From NCBI RefSeq assembly GCF_008831545.1, contig NZ_CP044523.1, positions 3,410,001 through 3,474,000 on the forward strand: a stretch of DNA of 64,000 nt, given 5' to 3'. This document shows, piece by piece, positions 7,271 through 16,218 of this stretch (position 1 is its first letter; each line of letters begins with the position of its first letter). A model generated the notes under the pieces. That model saw only the letters and a program-made list of their open reading frames with translations. It searched no databases and was not told where the DNA came from. The DNA comes from Halorussus halophilus. Lineage in GTDB: Archaea > Halobacteriota > Halobacteria > Halobacteriales > Haladaptataceae. Position numbers and translations under genes: made by a program.

Positions 7271-8776
7271 TTACTTCTCCGTCTTCTGCATCTGCGTTAC
7301 GTTCTCGAACTCGAACTGCGCGCCACCGTCGGCGCTCTCTGTTAGCTCACACGTCCACTCGTACACCGTCGCCATCTCTTGGACGAACGTAAGCCCGAGC
7401 CCCATTCCTCCGTGATTGGCCGCTGTCGTGTATCCCGTGCCGAAGACTCCCTCTCGGGCTTCTTCGGGGATGCCAGTTCCGTCGTCAGCCACGTAGAACC
7501 CCGTCGGGAGTTCGCCGACGGAGACGGTGACGTCTGTCTTGCCGTCCTCCACGTCGTCGTCCGACAGATTATGGCTCGTGGAGCCATGCTCCACGGCGTT
7601 CTCGAAGAGATTCCTGAACAGGTGCTGAACGTACGTTTTGTCCGCGTTCACCGTCTGGTCCGTCGTCACCTCCAGCGTCGCATTCGCCGCGTCCACTTCG
7701 TCCCACGCGCGCTGTGCGGCGTCTTCGAGTCGCACCTGCGTGTTCTCGGAAATCGCCTCCTGGCCGCGCGTGATGACTAACATGACCTCGATGATGTTCT
7801 CGATACGACTGAACGCTTCGGTGACGTATTCGACCGCTTCCGGACTCGCTTCCGTCGGGAGTTGCTGGCTGTAGATTTGCCCGATTGCGACGGGATTGCG
7901 CAGTTCGTGGGCTATCATGCCTGCGAAGCTGTCGAGTCGCTCGTTCTGCCGTTCGAGTCGCTGTTCGCGCTCATTGCGCTTTGTGACGTCACGGACGACG
8001 ACGACCTTGTCGTGGCTAGCGCCCTCTTGCTCCGGGAGCGGTGCAATCGTCCACTCCACATCGACGACATCTCCGGAGGCCGTTTCCAATGTAGTCTCGT
8101 ACGTCTTTCCGCCTGCGACGCCGTTGGCCAAGTGACGTTGGACCTCCTCGGCTATCTCGTCTAAATCCGTCCGCTCGTCTGCGACGAGCGACACGTGCGA
8201 ACCGACGAGTTCCTCCCGTTCGTAGCCGACAAGTTCGAGGTAGGCTTCGTTGGCCAACGTGAAGTTGTTGTCCTCGTCGGCTACGAAGATACCGTCGTTG
8301 ACGGTTTCGACGATGGTTTGGTAGCGTTCGAGTTCCCGACTGTATCGCTCCGCTTCGCGCTGTTTTTCCTCGGCGTCTAGCGCTCGGTTTCGCGCTCGCG
8401 CGTCGTGATACCCCATTCCGAGTCCAGCGACGCTGGCGAGTGCGGGGAGGACGACCAAGGCCGACACGAGGTCGTCTACGCTCCCGGCGAGCAGGCCGAA
8501 AGAGACGATACCGAACATCGCCCCGATGCCGCGCACGCACCAACTGCCGACGACGTCGTAGAGGTCCGCGCGGACGTTCGTTTGTGGAAGGCGATATCCT
8601 GTGTAGCAGAGGACGAGGCCGCTCGCACCGACCAAAACAGGAGGCGTCAGAATCTCGCCGACTGCTCCGTCTCCCACGACTGGGAATCCCACGGCGAACG
8701 CGAGGTACAGTCCCCCGAGGGTGAAGACGACACGCCGCCCGCCGACGGCCGAGACGATTCGTGACAAGTATCCCAT
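7271..8776 (-). CDS. Membrane PAS-domain sensor histidine kinase
   Basis: This is a 501-residue two-component sensor kinase. Four hydrophobic helices occupy about residues 14-125, followed by a short coiled coil, then a PAS domain (about 150-270; VNDGIFVADEDNNFTLAN) and a HisKA region with the phospho-acceptor histidine in MIAHELRNP near residue 290. The HATPase domain has an N-box FENAVEHG and G-boxes DDGTGIP and GGMGLGL. No response regulator lies next to it, so it is an orphan kinase in this window. Several haloarchaeal kinases of this layout sense light, redox or small ligands through PAS; the signal here cannot be told. Confidence 0.9.
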   Translation of the reverse strand: MGYLSRIVSAVGGRRVVFTLGGLYLAFAVGFPVVGDGAVGEILTPPVLVGASGLVLCYTGYRLPQTNVRADLYDVVGSWCVRGIGAMFGIVSFGLLAGSVDDLVSALVVLPALASVAGLGMGYHDARARNRALDAEEKQREAERYSRELERYQTIVETVNDGIFVADEDNNFTLANEAYLELVGYEREELVGSHVSLVADERTDLDEIAEEVQRHLANGVAGGKTYETTLETASGDVVDVEWTIAPLPEQEGASHDKVVVVRDVTKRNEREQRLERQNERLDSFAGMIAHELRNPVAIGQIYSQQLPTEASPEAVEYVTEAFSRIENIIEVMLVITRGQEAISENTQVRLEDAAQRAWDEVDAANATLEVTTDQTVNADKTYVQHLFRNLFENAVEHGSTSHNLSDDDVEDGKTDVTVSVGELPTGFYVADDGTGIPEEAREGVFGTGYTTAANHGGMGLGLTFVQEMATVYEWTCELTESADGGAQFEFENVTQMQKTEK

Positions 8777-8865
8777 CGGTCAGTGCGAGGCAGTGAGTCG
8801 TAATGACGATTGGGGTTTCTCCACGGCTACTGTCGGGAATTTGCTGTTCTCAGCACGTCGAGACG

Positions 8866-10056
8866 CTACAACGCGCTGTCTATCGCCGTGAAGGCTCCGT
8901 AGCCGACGCCAATCGCAAGCACCAGCGACCCCAACCACGCCAGCACGGTGTAGACCATCTTCTTCCTGCTCACGCCACCACCGCCAGCGGCGTACCCGCT
9001 CCCGATAATCGCGCTCACGATAATCTCGTTGAACGAGACGGGGATGCCGAAGAAGACGGCGCTCTGAGCGATGGCGAACGAGGGAATCAGCGCGGCGATG
9101 GAGCGGCGCGGTCCGAGCGCCGAGTAGTCCTGCGCGAGCGCCTTTATCATCCGCGGTGCGCCGGTCCACGACCCGGCGAGTAGGCCGATGCCGCCCCCAA
9201 CGAGAACCGGAATCAGCGGAATGGCGTACGGGTCTAGCAACGGAACCAGCGGGCCGATAGCCAGACCGACCTGACTCCCACCCGCGGAGAACGCGACGAG
9301 GCTCCCGAGCGCGAGCAGGAAGTGTCGCTGTCCCGCGTCGGCGTCTTGCTCCATGTCCCAGAACAACAGCGCGGCGACGCCGCCAGCGATGACCAGCGAG
9401 GCGGCGACGCGCCCGGTGTCGATTCCGCTGACGACCGGTAACGAGAGACCACGCGAGAGAGCGAACGCGAGCGAACGACTGGTGTCGCCCGTGCCGAAAA
9501 TCGTGAACCTGATGTTGGCGACGATGAGGCCGACGAACCCGGCGAGTATCGGAATAGCGACTCGTTCGGTGATTCGCTCCGACCGGAGCAGTTTCGCGGT
9601 TCCGTAGGCGATGGAACCGCCGACGAACGGCGTCAGAATCCACAGCGCCGAAATCTGGCGATACTTCGCCCACGCGGGGTCGCCGCCCATCGCCAACCCG
9701 ACGCCGACGATAGCGCCGGTGACGGTGAACGCCGTCGCAATCGGATAGCCCGTGAAGACGCCGAACGCGACCAGCAGGGCCGCGACTATCAGGCCAGTCG
9801 TCGCGGCGGGTGCGGTAAGTTGCACGCCCTCGATGAGTTGCGTTCCGACCGCTTCGGAGACGTTTGCACCCTGCAACACCGCTCCGAGAAAGCCGAGCAG
9901 ACCGACGACGAAGCCCGCTCGCATCACCGAAATTGCGTTCGCACCGACCGCCGGAGCGAACGGCGTGGACCCCGAGGAGCCTGCGCCGATAGCCCACGCC
10001 ATGAACAGACTGGCGACTCCGGCGATTACCAACGTCGCGACGCCACCTACAGCCAT
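8866..10056 (-). CDS. Inorganic phosphate transporter, PiT family
   Basis: This 396-residue, strongly hydrophobic PiT-type permease imports phosphate with a cation. The duplicated PiT signature is present: GANAISVMRAG near the start, then an internal repeat beginning ISRS-like in TSRSLAFALSRGLS. The GYPIATAFTVTGAIVGVGLA segment is typical. It is more distant from the pair at 34.5-37.2 kb than those are from each other. It lies alone, 90 bp from the histidine kinase gene on the same strand; a functional link between kinase and phosphate is possible but unsupported. Confidence 0.88.
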   Translation of the reverse strand: MAVGGVATLVIAGVASLFMAWAIGAGSSGSTPFAPAVGANAISVMRAGFVVGLLGFLGAVLQGANVSEAVGTQLIEGVQLTAPAATTGLIVAALLVAFGVFTGYPIATAFTVTGAIVGVGLAMGGDPAWAKYRQISALWILTPFVGGSIAYGTAKLLRSERITERVAIPILAGFVGLIVANIRFTIFGTGDTSRSLAFALSRGLSLPVVSGIDTGRVAASLVIAGGVAALLFWDMEQDADAGQRHFLLALGSLVAFSAGGSQVGLAIGPLVPLLDPYAIPLIPVLVGGGIGLLAGSWTGAPRMIKALAQDYSALGPRRSIAALIPSFAIAQSAVFFGIPVSFNEIIVSAIIGSGYAAGGGGVSRKKMVYTVLAWLGSLVLAIGVGYGAFTAIDSAL

Positions 10057-10124
10057 GCCCGAAACGTGTCGCCGACAGTAGAATAGTGTACCGGCCTGCG
10101 GTCGAGAACGTGGGTTCGCTCCTC

Positions 10125-10811
10125 TCAGGTCGTCGTCGATTTCGGTTCGTCCTCGTCTTCGGGGGCTTCGACGCCTTCGGCGACCTCCACCGTGTCGGTT
10201 CGCTTCTCGGTATCGACGTGCCAGCGGTCGATTTCGTCCTCGTAGGCCGCCAACTTCTCGCTGACCATCGTTTTCAACTCGTCGTCGTTGACGTTGACTT
10301 CGAAGACGAAGGTCTCTTCGCCGTCGCCCCGCCCGGTCTGCTGGACGTTGGCGCTGATGAGGTCGTTGTCGAAGTAGTACGGCGCGAGGCGAGTCATGAC
10401 CTTCTGGTACACTGTGTCTTCGACCTTCCTGATGGCCTTCCGACTCGCGGAGTCAGCCGCGCGAGCGACGTAGCTCACCGAGTCCTGCCAGCTATCGACC
10501 GCCTCGTCGGTCTTCTCCTCCTCTAACTTCTGGTAGGACTCGCTTATCTTCTCGCCCGCGGTCTTCAGGTCGTCGTCGGGTGTCTTACCTGCCTGTTCGC
10601 CTTTTCCCTCGCCAGTACTGGCCTGTTCGGCGGTCTTGGCAGAGACGTCTTCGCCGAGGCGTTCGTGGGACTTGGGTCGCCACTCGTTCCACTCGTCGTA
10701 CGCGTCGCCGGACGCACCCGCTTCACGGAGTGCCTCCGTGATGCGCTCGCCGTGTTCGACGATGTCGCCCCAATCGCCCCGGAGTTTGAAGCCGGAAACG
10801 CTCTCTTCCAT
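10125..10811 (-). CDS. DUF5828-like conserved haloarchaeal protein
   Basis: This soluble, highly acidic 228-residue protein has no enzymatic motif that I recognise. The N-terminal part (EESVSGFKLRGDWGDIVEHGERI) and overall length resemble, from memory, haloarchaeal family DUF5828. A low-complexity linker (about residues 55-85) separates it from a helical C-terminal domain rich in K/E. The start at 10811 is supported by a TATA box (TATATCAAAGG on the coding strand, about 10835-10845) at leaderless distance; the ORF extends further upstream but without domain content. Confidence 0.7.
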   Translation of the reverse strand: MEESVSGFKLRGDWGDIVEHGERITEALREAGASGDAYDEWNEWRPKSHERLGEDVSAKTAEQASTGEGKGEQAGKTPDDDLKTAGEKISESYQKLEEEKTDEAVDSWQDSVSYVARAADSASRKAIRKVEDTVYQKVMTRLAPYYFDNDLISANVQQTGRGDGEETFVFEVNVNDDELKTMVSEKLAAYEDEIDRWHVDTEKRTDTVEVAEGVEAPEDEDEPKSTTT

Positions 10812-10957
10812 TGATACGGACCCTAGCCGTCCTTTGATATACGCTTGTCGCCCGATGCTTCTCAGCTGTCTGATTTCTCTCGTCGCCTGTGTCCAGTCGT
10901 CGCCAGCGACGTCGCCGCCGACCAACTGGTCGTCTGACCGTCGTCGCTCTTCGACAG

Positions 10958-11185
10958 TTACCGACCGTAGGTCAGTTTCGTCGCTACGTCGTCGATTCGC
11001 TGCTTGAGTCGGCCGAGCAGTATCTGGGGTTTGTGGACGAGTTCCATCTCATCTTCGCTCACTTCGATGCGCTCGCCCTCGAAAGGGTTGTGACCGACGG
11101 GTTCGCTCTCCTCGTCTTCGGTCGTCATCGAGACGACGCTGGACATGGCACAGCGACCGCAGGACTCCGCTTTCTTTCCACCCAT
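10958..11185 (-). CDS. Small conserved protein with N-terminal CGRC motif
   Basis: This 75-residue protein begins with a possible metal or redox motif (ESCGRCAM), followed by an acidic middle and a basic C-terminal helix (LLGRLKQRIDDVATKL). I do not recognise the family. The ATG at 11185 fits a TATA-like CTTAAG at 11221-11226; an in-frame ATG at 11128 would remove the cysteine pair and is a possible alternative. It neighbours the DUF5828-like gene on the same strand. Confidence 0.55.
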   Translation of the reverse strand: MGGKKAESCGRCAMSSVVSMTTEDEESEPVGHNPFEGERIEVSEDEMELVHKPQILLGRLKQRIDDVATKLTYGR

Positions 11186-11221
11186 GCGTTACACTCACAC
11201 GGTGGTTGTTCGTCTTCGCCC

Positions 11222-11896
11222 TTAAGGTTTCGTGCTACGGGGTGCGAACGCGGCGCGGAGTACCTTCGATTCGGCCTTCCGCAGATGTTCTGCCGCCGTA
11301 CTCGGCGCACAACCCATCTCCGCCGCGATTGCTTCGTAGTCGCCTTCGCGGGGGATGTCGTAGTAGCCGACTTCGAGTGCGACCTCGACTGCCTCGCGCT
11401 GCCGCGGAGAGAGCAACGTCTCGGCCAGTGAGGGCGTCGCTCCCATGCCACTCACCTCGCCGATGGTCACCTCGAACGGCGATGGAACCTCCTCGACGGC
11501 GGCCTGTATCTCCTCGATTGGCCCGAACACCGAGAGTGTCACAGAGCCGTCTCCGTTGTAGTTTAGGGGCGGTAAGACGAGCAGACTGCCGCGAGTGAAG
11601 GTTCCGAAGAGTTGACTCGACACCTCGTTCAACTCGTTCTGGAGGTACGCGTAGGTGCGGTCCTCGCCCGCCGACACTACTTCGAAGTCCAGTACTTCCG
11701 CAACCTCGCGTAACTCCGCTCGAAACGTCTCGACGTCGCCCTCCGCGTACACCATAAGCCCCAGGCGGTCGCCCGAGACGTTCCAGTGCAGACCGACCAC
11801 GCGGTCGAGGTACGGCGCGCTCGACAGCACCCGGTACATCGTGGGTACCTCGCTCTCGGGGCCGACTGGCGTGACGGTCAGTCGGACGTGTCTCAT
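11222..11896 (-). CDS. HTH_10 (bacterio-opsin activator type) transcriptional regulator
   Basis: This 224-residue DNA-binding regulator has an N-terminal sensor-like region (about 1-150) of the bat type and a C-terminal HTH_10 domain. The latter contains LSPRQREAVEVALEVGYYDIPR and the recognition-helix region EMGCAPSTAAEHLRKAE. Such proteins regulate carotenoid, retinal or stress genes in haloarchaea; the target here is unknown. The ATG at 11896 is chosen because a TATA box (CTTAAAC on the plus strand at 11922-11928) sits 27 bp upstream. It is divergent from the epimerase gene, a possible target. Confidence 0.87.
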   Translation of the reverse strand: MRHVRLTVTPVGPESEVPTMYRVLSSAPYLDRVVGLHWNVSGDRLGLMVYAEGDVETFRAELREVAEVLDFEVVSAGEDRTYAYLQNELNEVSSQLFGTFTRGSLLVLPPLNYNGDGSVTLSVFGPIEEIQAAVEEVPSPFEVTIGEVSGMGATPSLAETLLSPRQREAVEVALEVGYYDIPREGDYEAIAAEMGCAPSTAAEHLRKAESKVLRAAFAPRSTKP

Positions 11897-11985
11897 CCTG
11901 CGGACTCTTCGCTCTCCTCGACTTAAACCCCCCGTAGCGTTCTGGCAGTAACGACACGACACTGGCGAGTCTATCTGGAGGTATC

Positions 11986-13008
11986 ATGCGAATATTCGTC
12001 GCAGGAGCAACTGGCGTCATCGGTCGTCGGCTGGTCGAACTGCTCACCGACCGCGGACACGAAGTACTCGGACTCGTTCGGGACGACGACGGAGCGGCAA
12101 TCGTCGAATCGAGGGGCGGCACGGCTCGATACGGGGACGTTCTCGACCTCGACACGCTCGCCCCCGCGATGGCGGGTGCAGACGTAGTTATCAACGCGGC
12201 CACTGCGCTCCCGGTGAAAGACAAACCGACGGACGAGGACTGGGCCAAAAACGACCGAGTTCGAGTGGACGGCACGCAGAACTTGCTGGCTGCCGCCGAC
12301 GATAGCGTCGAACGGTTCCTCTTCCCGAGCATCGTCTGGGTCGCTCGGCAACCCGACGGTTCTCGGTTCCACGAGAACGCCGAGCGCCACCCCGACCGCG
12401 CCACGAAGTCGGCGGCCGAGGTCGAAGACATCCTCCACGAGGCGGCCTCCGAGAAGGGCTTCGACCTGACGATTCTGCGACTCGGCTTCCTCTACGCGCC
12501 GGACGCTGGTCACACCCACCAGATGGCCGAACAACTCCTGTCGGGCGATCTTCCCGTGGTCGGCGGCGGTCTCCTCGGCCGCCGCGACTCGGAGTTGTCG
12601 TTGCTTCACGCCGACGACGCGGCCGAGGCGTTCGTCGAGGCAATCGATGAGAATGCGACCGGACTCTACCACGTCGTGGACGACCAGCCAGTGACCGTGG
12701 CCGACTTCTTCACGACGTTCGCGGAGCAGTTGGACGCACCGAAGCCGAGTCGAATCCCGGTCTGGCTCGCCCGATTCTTCGTCGGCACGGAACAGGTGAA
12801 CGTCCTCACGAAGCCGTTCCCCACCGACGCAGACCAGTTCCGCAGCGATGTCGGGTGGGAACCGACGTATCCCACCTATCGAGAGGGGCTTGCGAAAGTC
12901 GTCGAGACGTGGGAGAACGACGGCACGATTCGAAAGACTCCGTCCGGGTACGAATGGGTCGGAGGACAGACTCCCCGTCAGCAGAGGTCCGCGAAGCCTG
13001 CTCAGTGA
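11986..13008 (+). CDS. NAD(P)-dependent epimerase/dehydratase (extended SDR)
   Basis: This 340-residue Rossmann-fold protein has the GxxGxxG nucleotide motif GATGVIG at residues 7-13. It resembles the NAD-dependent epimerase/dehydratase group, but the usual YxxxK is not obvious, so it is probably an atypical SDR. Substrates could be nucleotide sugars, flavonoid-like compounds or unknown. GGAGGT lies 3 nt before the ATG. It is divergent from the HTH_10 regulator gene with about 90 bp between them. Confidence 0.83.
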   Translation: MRIFVAGATGVIGRRLVELLTDRGHEVLGLVRDDDGAAIVESRGGTARYGDVLDLDTLAPAMAGADVVINAATALPVKDKPTDEDWAKNDRVRVDGTQNLLAAADDSVERFLFPSIVWVARQPDGSRFHENAERHPDRATKSAAEVEDILHEAASEKGFDLTILRLGFLYAPDAGHTHQMAEQLLSGDLPVVGGGLLGRRDSELSLLHADDAAEAFVEAIDENATGLYHVVDDQPVTVADFFTTFAEQLDAPKPSRIPVWLARFFVGTEQVNVLTKPFPTDADQFRSDVGWEPTYPTYREGLAKVVETWENDGTIRKTPSGYEWVGGQTPRQQRSAKPAQ

Positions 13009-13103
13009 CCGCCACCGACTCGTCTGAATCGACCGGACAGCCCCGAAGTTAGTGACCTGCCGCCGTCCGAGGCTATTTACTCCCCCATGTTCTGTGGTCC
13101 CAC

Positions 13104-13478
13104 ATGGGATACCACGTCATCGACCCGGCGTCGGTCGAACCGACGCCAGACCGCCCGTGCGTACAGCGAGCGGTCGGCGACGAAGCGGGCTTGGAGAACG
13201 TCGCGGTCAACGTCTACGAGGTCGCGCCCGGCGAGCAGATTCCGCTGGCGTACCACTACCACGACGAGCAGGAGGAGGTCTTCTACGTCACCGAGGGCGA
13301 CCTGCACGTCGAGACGCCCGACGAGGAGTACGTCGTCCCGGCGGGACAGGTGTTCGTCGCCGAACCGGACAGCCCGCAGTTGGCGTACAACCCCGAATCG
13401 GCCGACGAGACGGTCCGAGCACTCGCGCTCGGTGCGCCGTCCGTGGACGACGCCCACGCGTACGACCCCGACTCATGA
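13104..13478 (+). CDS. Cupin-domain protein
   Basis: This 124-residue single-domain cupin has metal-binding motif 1 residues in YHYHDEQEEVFYVTEGDLHV (about residues 49-70) and motif 2 around PAGQVFVAEPDSP. The fold would hold a divalent metal; catalytic or regulatory role is open. A TATA-like TATTTA at 13074-13079 is 27 bp from the ATG, indicating a leaderless mRNA. The stop overlaps the next start (ATGA), so the two proteins are co-translated. Confidence 0.86.
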   Translation: MGYHVIDPASVEPTPDRPCVQRAVGDEAGLENVAVNVYEVAPGEQIPLAYHYHDEQEEVFYVTEGDLHVETPDEEYVVPAGQVFVAEPDSPQLAYNPESADETVRALALGAPSVDDAHAYDPDS

Positions 13479-14113
13479 CCGACGACGGGTCCGACCGAGT
13501 AGAGACCGAAATCGATTCGAAACCCCCGGAAGACGCCGACATTCCGGACGTGCCCGACTGGGACGACGAGTACGTAGACCGCGTGAGCGACCGGCTGATG
13601 TTCAACTACGACCTCGAAAAGGACTACCACGCGCGCGGTCGCTCGTTCACACTCTACGGCGCGATGCGCGTCGAGTCCCAGAAGCAGTTTCTCCACCGGT
13701 CTATCAACTACGCTAATCACGAGAGCCGTGAACACCTGTTCGTCCGACGCGTCTCGTCGGTTTCGAAACCCGACCTCGAATCGCTGGTCGAGTTCGGCCA
13801 CGACCTCGCAGACGAGTGGATAGACGCCGACGAGGAACACTACGGGACCGACTTCACCTTCGCCGTCGTCGCCCCCGAGATTCCGGCCGACGTGCGTGAG
13901 TTCGTCTCCGGGTTCCGCGACAGAAATCTGCTCAAGTACGGCTACTACGGCCACTACGAGGTGAACCTGCTCGTCGTCGCCCCCGAGGAAGAAGCGGTGG
14001 TCGCCAGCCCCAACGCCGACGTGTCCGTCGCGTTCCAGACGTGGACGGACGTACCCGAGCCACCCACCCAGCGCGGACTGCTCGCTCGACTGGTCTCCCG
14101 GATTCGGGGCTGA
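13475..14113 (+). CDS. Conserved haloarchaeal protein coupled to cupin gene, function unknown
   Basis: This acidic, soluble 212-residue protein has no membrane segment. I recognise no family. It contains a histidine- and aromatic-rich centre (SESREHLFVRR, RDRNLLKYGYYGHYEVNLLVV). The frame is open far upstream, but the ATG at 13475 overlaps the cupin stop by 4 nt and is the natural start. Tight coupling suggests the two act together. Confidence 0.75.
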   Translation: MTDDGSDRVETEIDSKPPEDADIPDVPDWDDEYVDRVSDRLMFNYDLEKDYHARGRSFTLYGAMRVESQKQFLHRSINYANHESREHLFVRRVSSVSKPDLESLVEFGHDLADEWIDADEEHYGTDFTFAVVAPEIPADVREFVSGFRDRNLLKYGYYGHYEVNLLVVAPEEEAVVASPNADVSVAFQTWTDVPEPPTQRGLLARLVSRIRG

Positions 14114-14256
14114 TTTCGCTCGAAATCTGGGCTGACCGGGCGGTTCGCTCTCTTTCGCTCGCTTCTCTTCTCGCTAAAGTCAACGTAGCTGACCGCGAGC
14201 GCGTGCTACGACTCGTGGACGGGGTTCGGCACGAAAAATAATCGTTCAGTTCGCAG

Positions 14257-16044
14257 TTAGTCGTCGCTCGGTTCCTCTCCGCCATCCGCGACGGCCGTTC
14301 CGCGGCCGCGTCTGACCTCTCGGATGTTTTCCCAGCCCATCTTCACCAGCGACAGCGCGATGCCGATGAGGACGAGCGCGAGGACGATTTGGACGACTGC
14401 GGACGCCGTCTGCACCGCCGTCATCTGCGTCCCACCGTCCTTGATGAACTTCACGTAGAGGTTGTCGTGGAACGCCAACCAGCCCAGTCCGAGGATGGTG
14501 ATGAACGTCATCACCGCCATCGGGACGCCAGTCGAGATGAGTTGCTTGGAGTCGTCCCAGTTGGCCAGCCACACCGTCGCGGTGAGGAGCGCCAGCGCCG
14601 CCAGCAGTTGGTTCGCGCCGCCGAACAACTGCCAGAGGGTGAGCCACGACCCGCTGGTGATGAGGACGTACGCCGGGATGCCCTGAATCGCCGCGTTCGA
14701 GTAGCGGTTCGTCGCCGCCGACTCGACGCTCGATTCGGGCGTGCCGACGATTTCCTCCATCATGTACCGACCGAGACGGACAGCGGTGTCCGTCGAAGTC
14801 AGGAGGAAGCTAACCAGCACGAGCGCCATGAACGGAGCGCCGTACTCCGCCGGGATGCCGAACGACGTGAGGATGATGCCGCCGCCCGTCGCGAAGTTCG
14901 GCAGTGCTTGTCCGATGCCGCCGCCTTCGACCGTGATGCCCGCGACTGCGAGCGAGGCGAGTGCGACGGTCGCCAGTAGCCCTTCGCCGAGCATACCGCC
15001 GTAGCCGATGGCGCGAGCGTCGGATTCGGTGTTCAACTGCTTGGCCGTCGTGCCCGAAGACACGAGCGAGTGGAAGCCACTGATGGTCCCACACGCGATT
15101 GTGATGAACAGCATGGGGAACAGCGGCGTGACGCCGGTCGAACCCCAGAAGCCGTTGTACGCGTCGATGTTGATTGTCAGCGGTTCGCTCGACGTACCGA
15201 GAATCGTACCGACGATGATGGCCAGCAGTGCGCCGCCGACGCCCGCGTAGAGCAGGAACGACGACAGGTAGTCACGCGGTTGGAGTAGCATCCAGACCGG
15301 GAGCGCGCTAGCGATGCCCGCGTACAGGATGACGATGGGAATCCACAGCGAGATGTTCGCACTGCCGAGTACCGTCGGAATGAACGCCGGAGCGGTCGAA
15401 CCGCTGGCGAGCGTAATCGGGTACTGGATGCCGACCCAGACGCTGGCGAACACCGCGGCGACGAACGCCACGGTGCCGGGGATGAACGGCAGATCGAACT
15501 GGTAGAGATACAGTCCGAACACGAGTGCCAACGCGATGTACAGCATGCTCGCAGTCGCCGCGCTCGGGAACGCGTCGAACACGATGGCGACGACCAACGC
15601 GAACACTGCCAGCACGAGGATGATGGTCAAGAACGCGAACCACAACAGCATGTTCTTGCCGCGTTCGCCCACGTACTCACCGATGATGTACCCGATGGAC
15701 TTCCCTTCGTGGCGCAGACTGCTCGACAGCGACACGAAGTCGTGGACCGACCCCATCAGGGGGTTCCCGATGGCAATCCACAGGAGTGCGGGTACCCAAC
15801 CCCACACGACGCCTGCCGTGATGGGTCCGACGATGGGGGCCCCGCCCGCGATGCTCGAATAGTGATGCCCGAGGAGCACCGGCTTCTTCGCCGGAACGTA
15901 CTCCTGTCCGTCTTCGTATTTGTGCGCCGGTGTCTCGCGGTCGTCGTCTAGTTCGACGAACTGAGCGAGGTATCTGGAGTAACCCAGATAGCCCACGCTG
16001 AACAACGCGAGTACCGCCACGACAAGCCAGATAACCTGTACCAT
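14257..16044 (-). CDS. CstA family peptide/pyruvate transporter
   Basis: This 595-residue polytopic membrane protein is of the carbon starvation protein A family, known in bacteria to import peptides or pyruvate under starvation. More than a dozen hydrophobic segments are visible. Family motifs include HHYSSIAGGAPIVGPI near residue 60 and GNPLMGSVHDFVSL near 95. The C-terminal half keeps the SGFHSLVSSGTTAKQL segment. The ATG at 16044 is preferred over one five codons upstream. A TTAAAG box at 16083-16088 on the plus strand marks the promoter. It is convergent with the cupin operon across a short AT-rich gap. Confidence 0.9.
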   Translation of the reverse strand: MVQVIWLVVAVLALFSVGYLGYSRYLAQFVELDDDRETPAHKYEDGQEYVPAKKPVLLGHHYSSIAGGAPIVGPITAGVVWGWVPALLWIAIGNPLMGSVHDFVSLSSSLRHEGKSIGYIIGEYVGERGKNMLLWFAFLTIILVLAVFALVVAIVFDAFPSAATASMLYIALALVFGLYLYQFDLPFIPGTVAFVAAVFASVWVGIQYPITLASGSTAPAFIPTVLGSANISLWIPIVILYAGIASALPVWMLLQPRDYLSSFLLYAGVGGALLAIIVGTILGTSSEPLTINIDAYNGFWGSTGVTPLFPMLFITIACGTISGFHSLVSSGTTAKQLNTESDARAIGYGGMLGEGLLATVALASLAVAGITVEGGGIGQALPNFATGGGIILTSFGIPAEYGAPFMALVLVSFLLTSTDTAVRLGRYMMEEIVGTPESSVESAATNRYSNAAIQGIPAYVLITSGSWLTLWQLFGGANQLLAALALLTATVWLANWDDSKQLISTGVPMAVMTFITILGLGWLAFHDNLYVKFIKDGGTQMTAVQTASAVVQIVLALVLIGIALSLVKMGWENIREVRRGRGTAVADGGEEPSDD

Positions 16045-16082
16045 GGTGTGGTACCTCAAGCCACAGAACGGAAAACAGGTTC

Positions 16083-16088
16083 TTAAAG
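16083..16088 (-). promoter_or_regulatory. TATA box for cstA-like gene
   Basis: CTTTAAGA on the minus strand would place the transcription start near 16059, leaving a 15-nt leader before the ATG at 16044. The surrounding 16.06-16.22 kb gap is unusually AT-rich. Confidence 0.55.
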
Positions 16089-16218
16089 CTTGGTTTCTGT
16101 TTTCGCTAAAGTTGATAGTTAGATGGTCGTATTCGACGCCAGTAGCTGTCGATTATCGGATTCTCTACCTATTTATGGGCAAAAAATGACAATAACTCCG
16201 ACTTGAATACTTTCTGGT

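Noticed and set aside
8866-10056. Fourth member of the tandem PiT cluster
   Set aside because: It is a PiT permease, but distant in sequence from copies A and B and 24 kb away, so not part of the same duplication.
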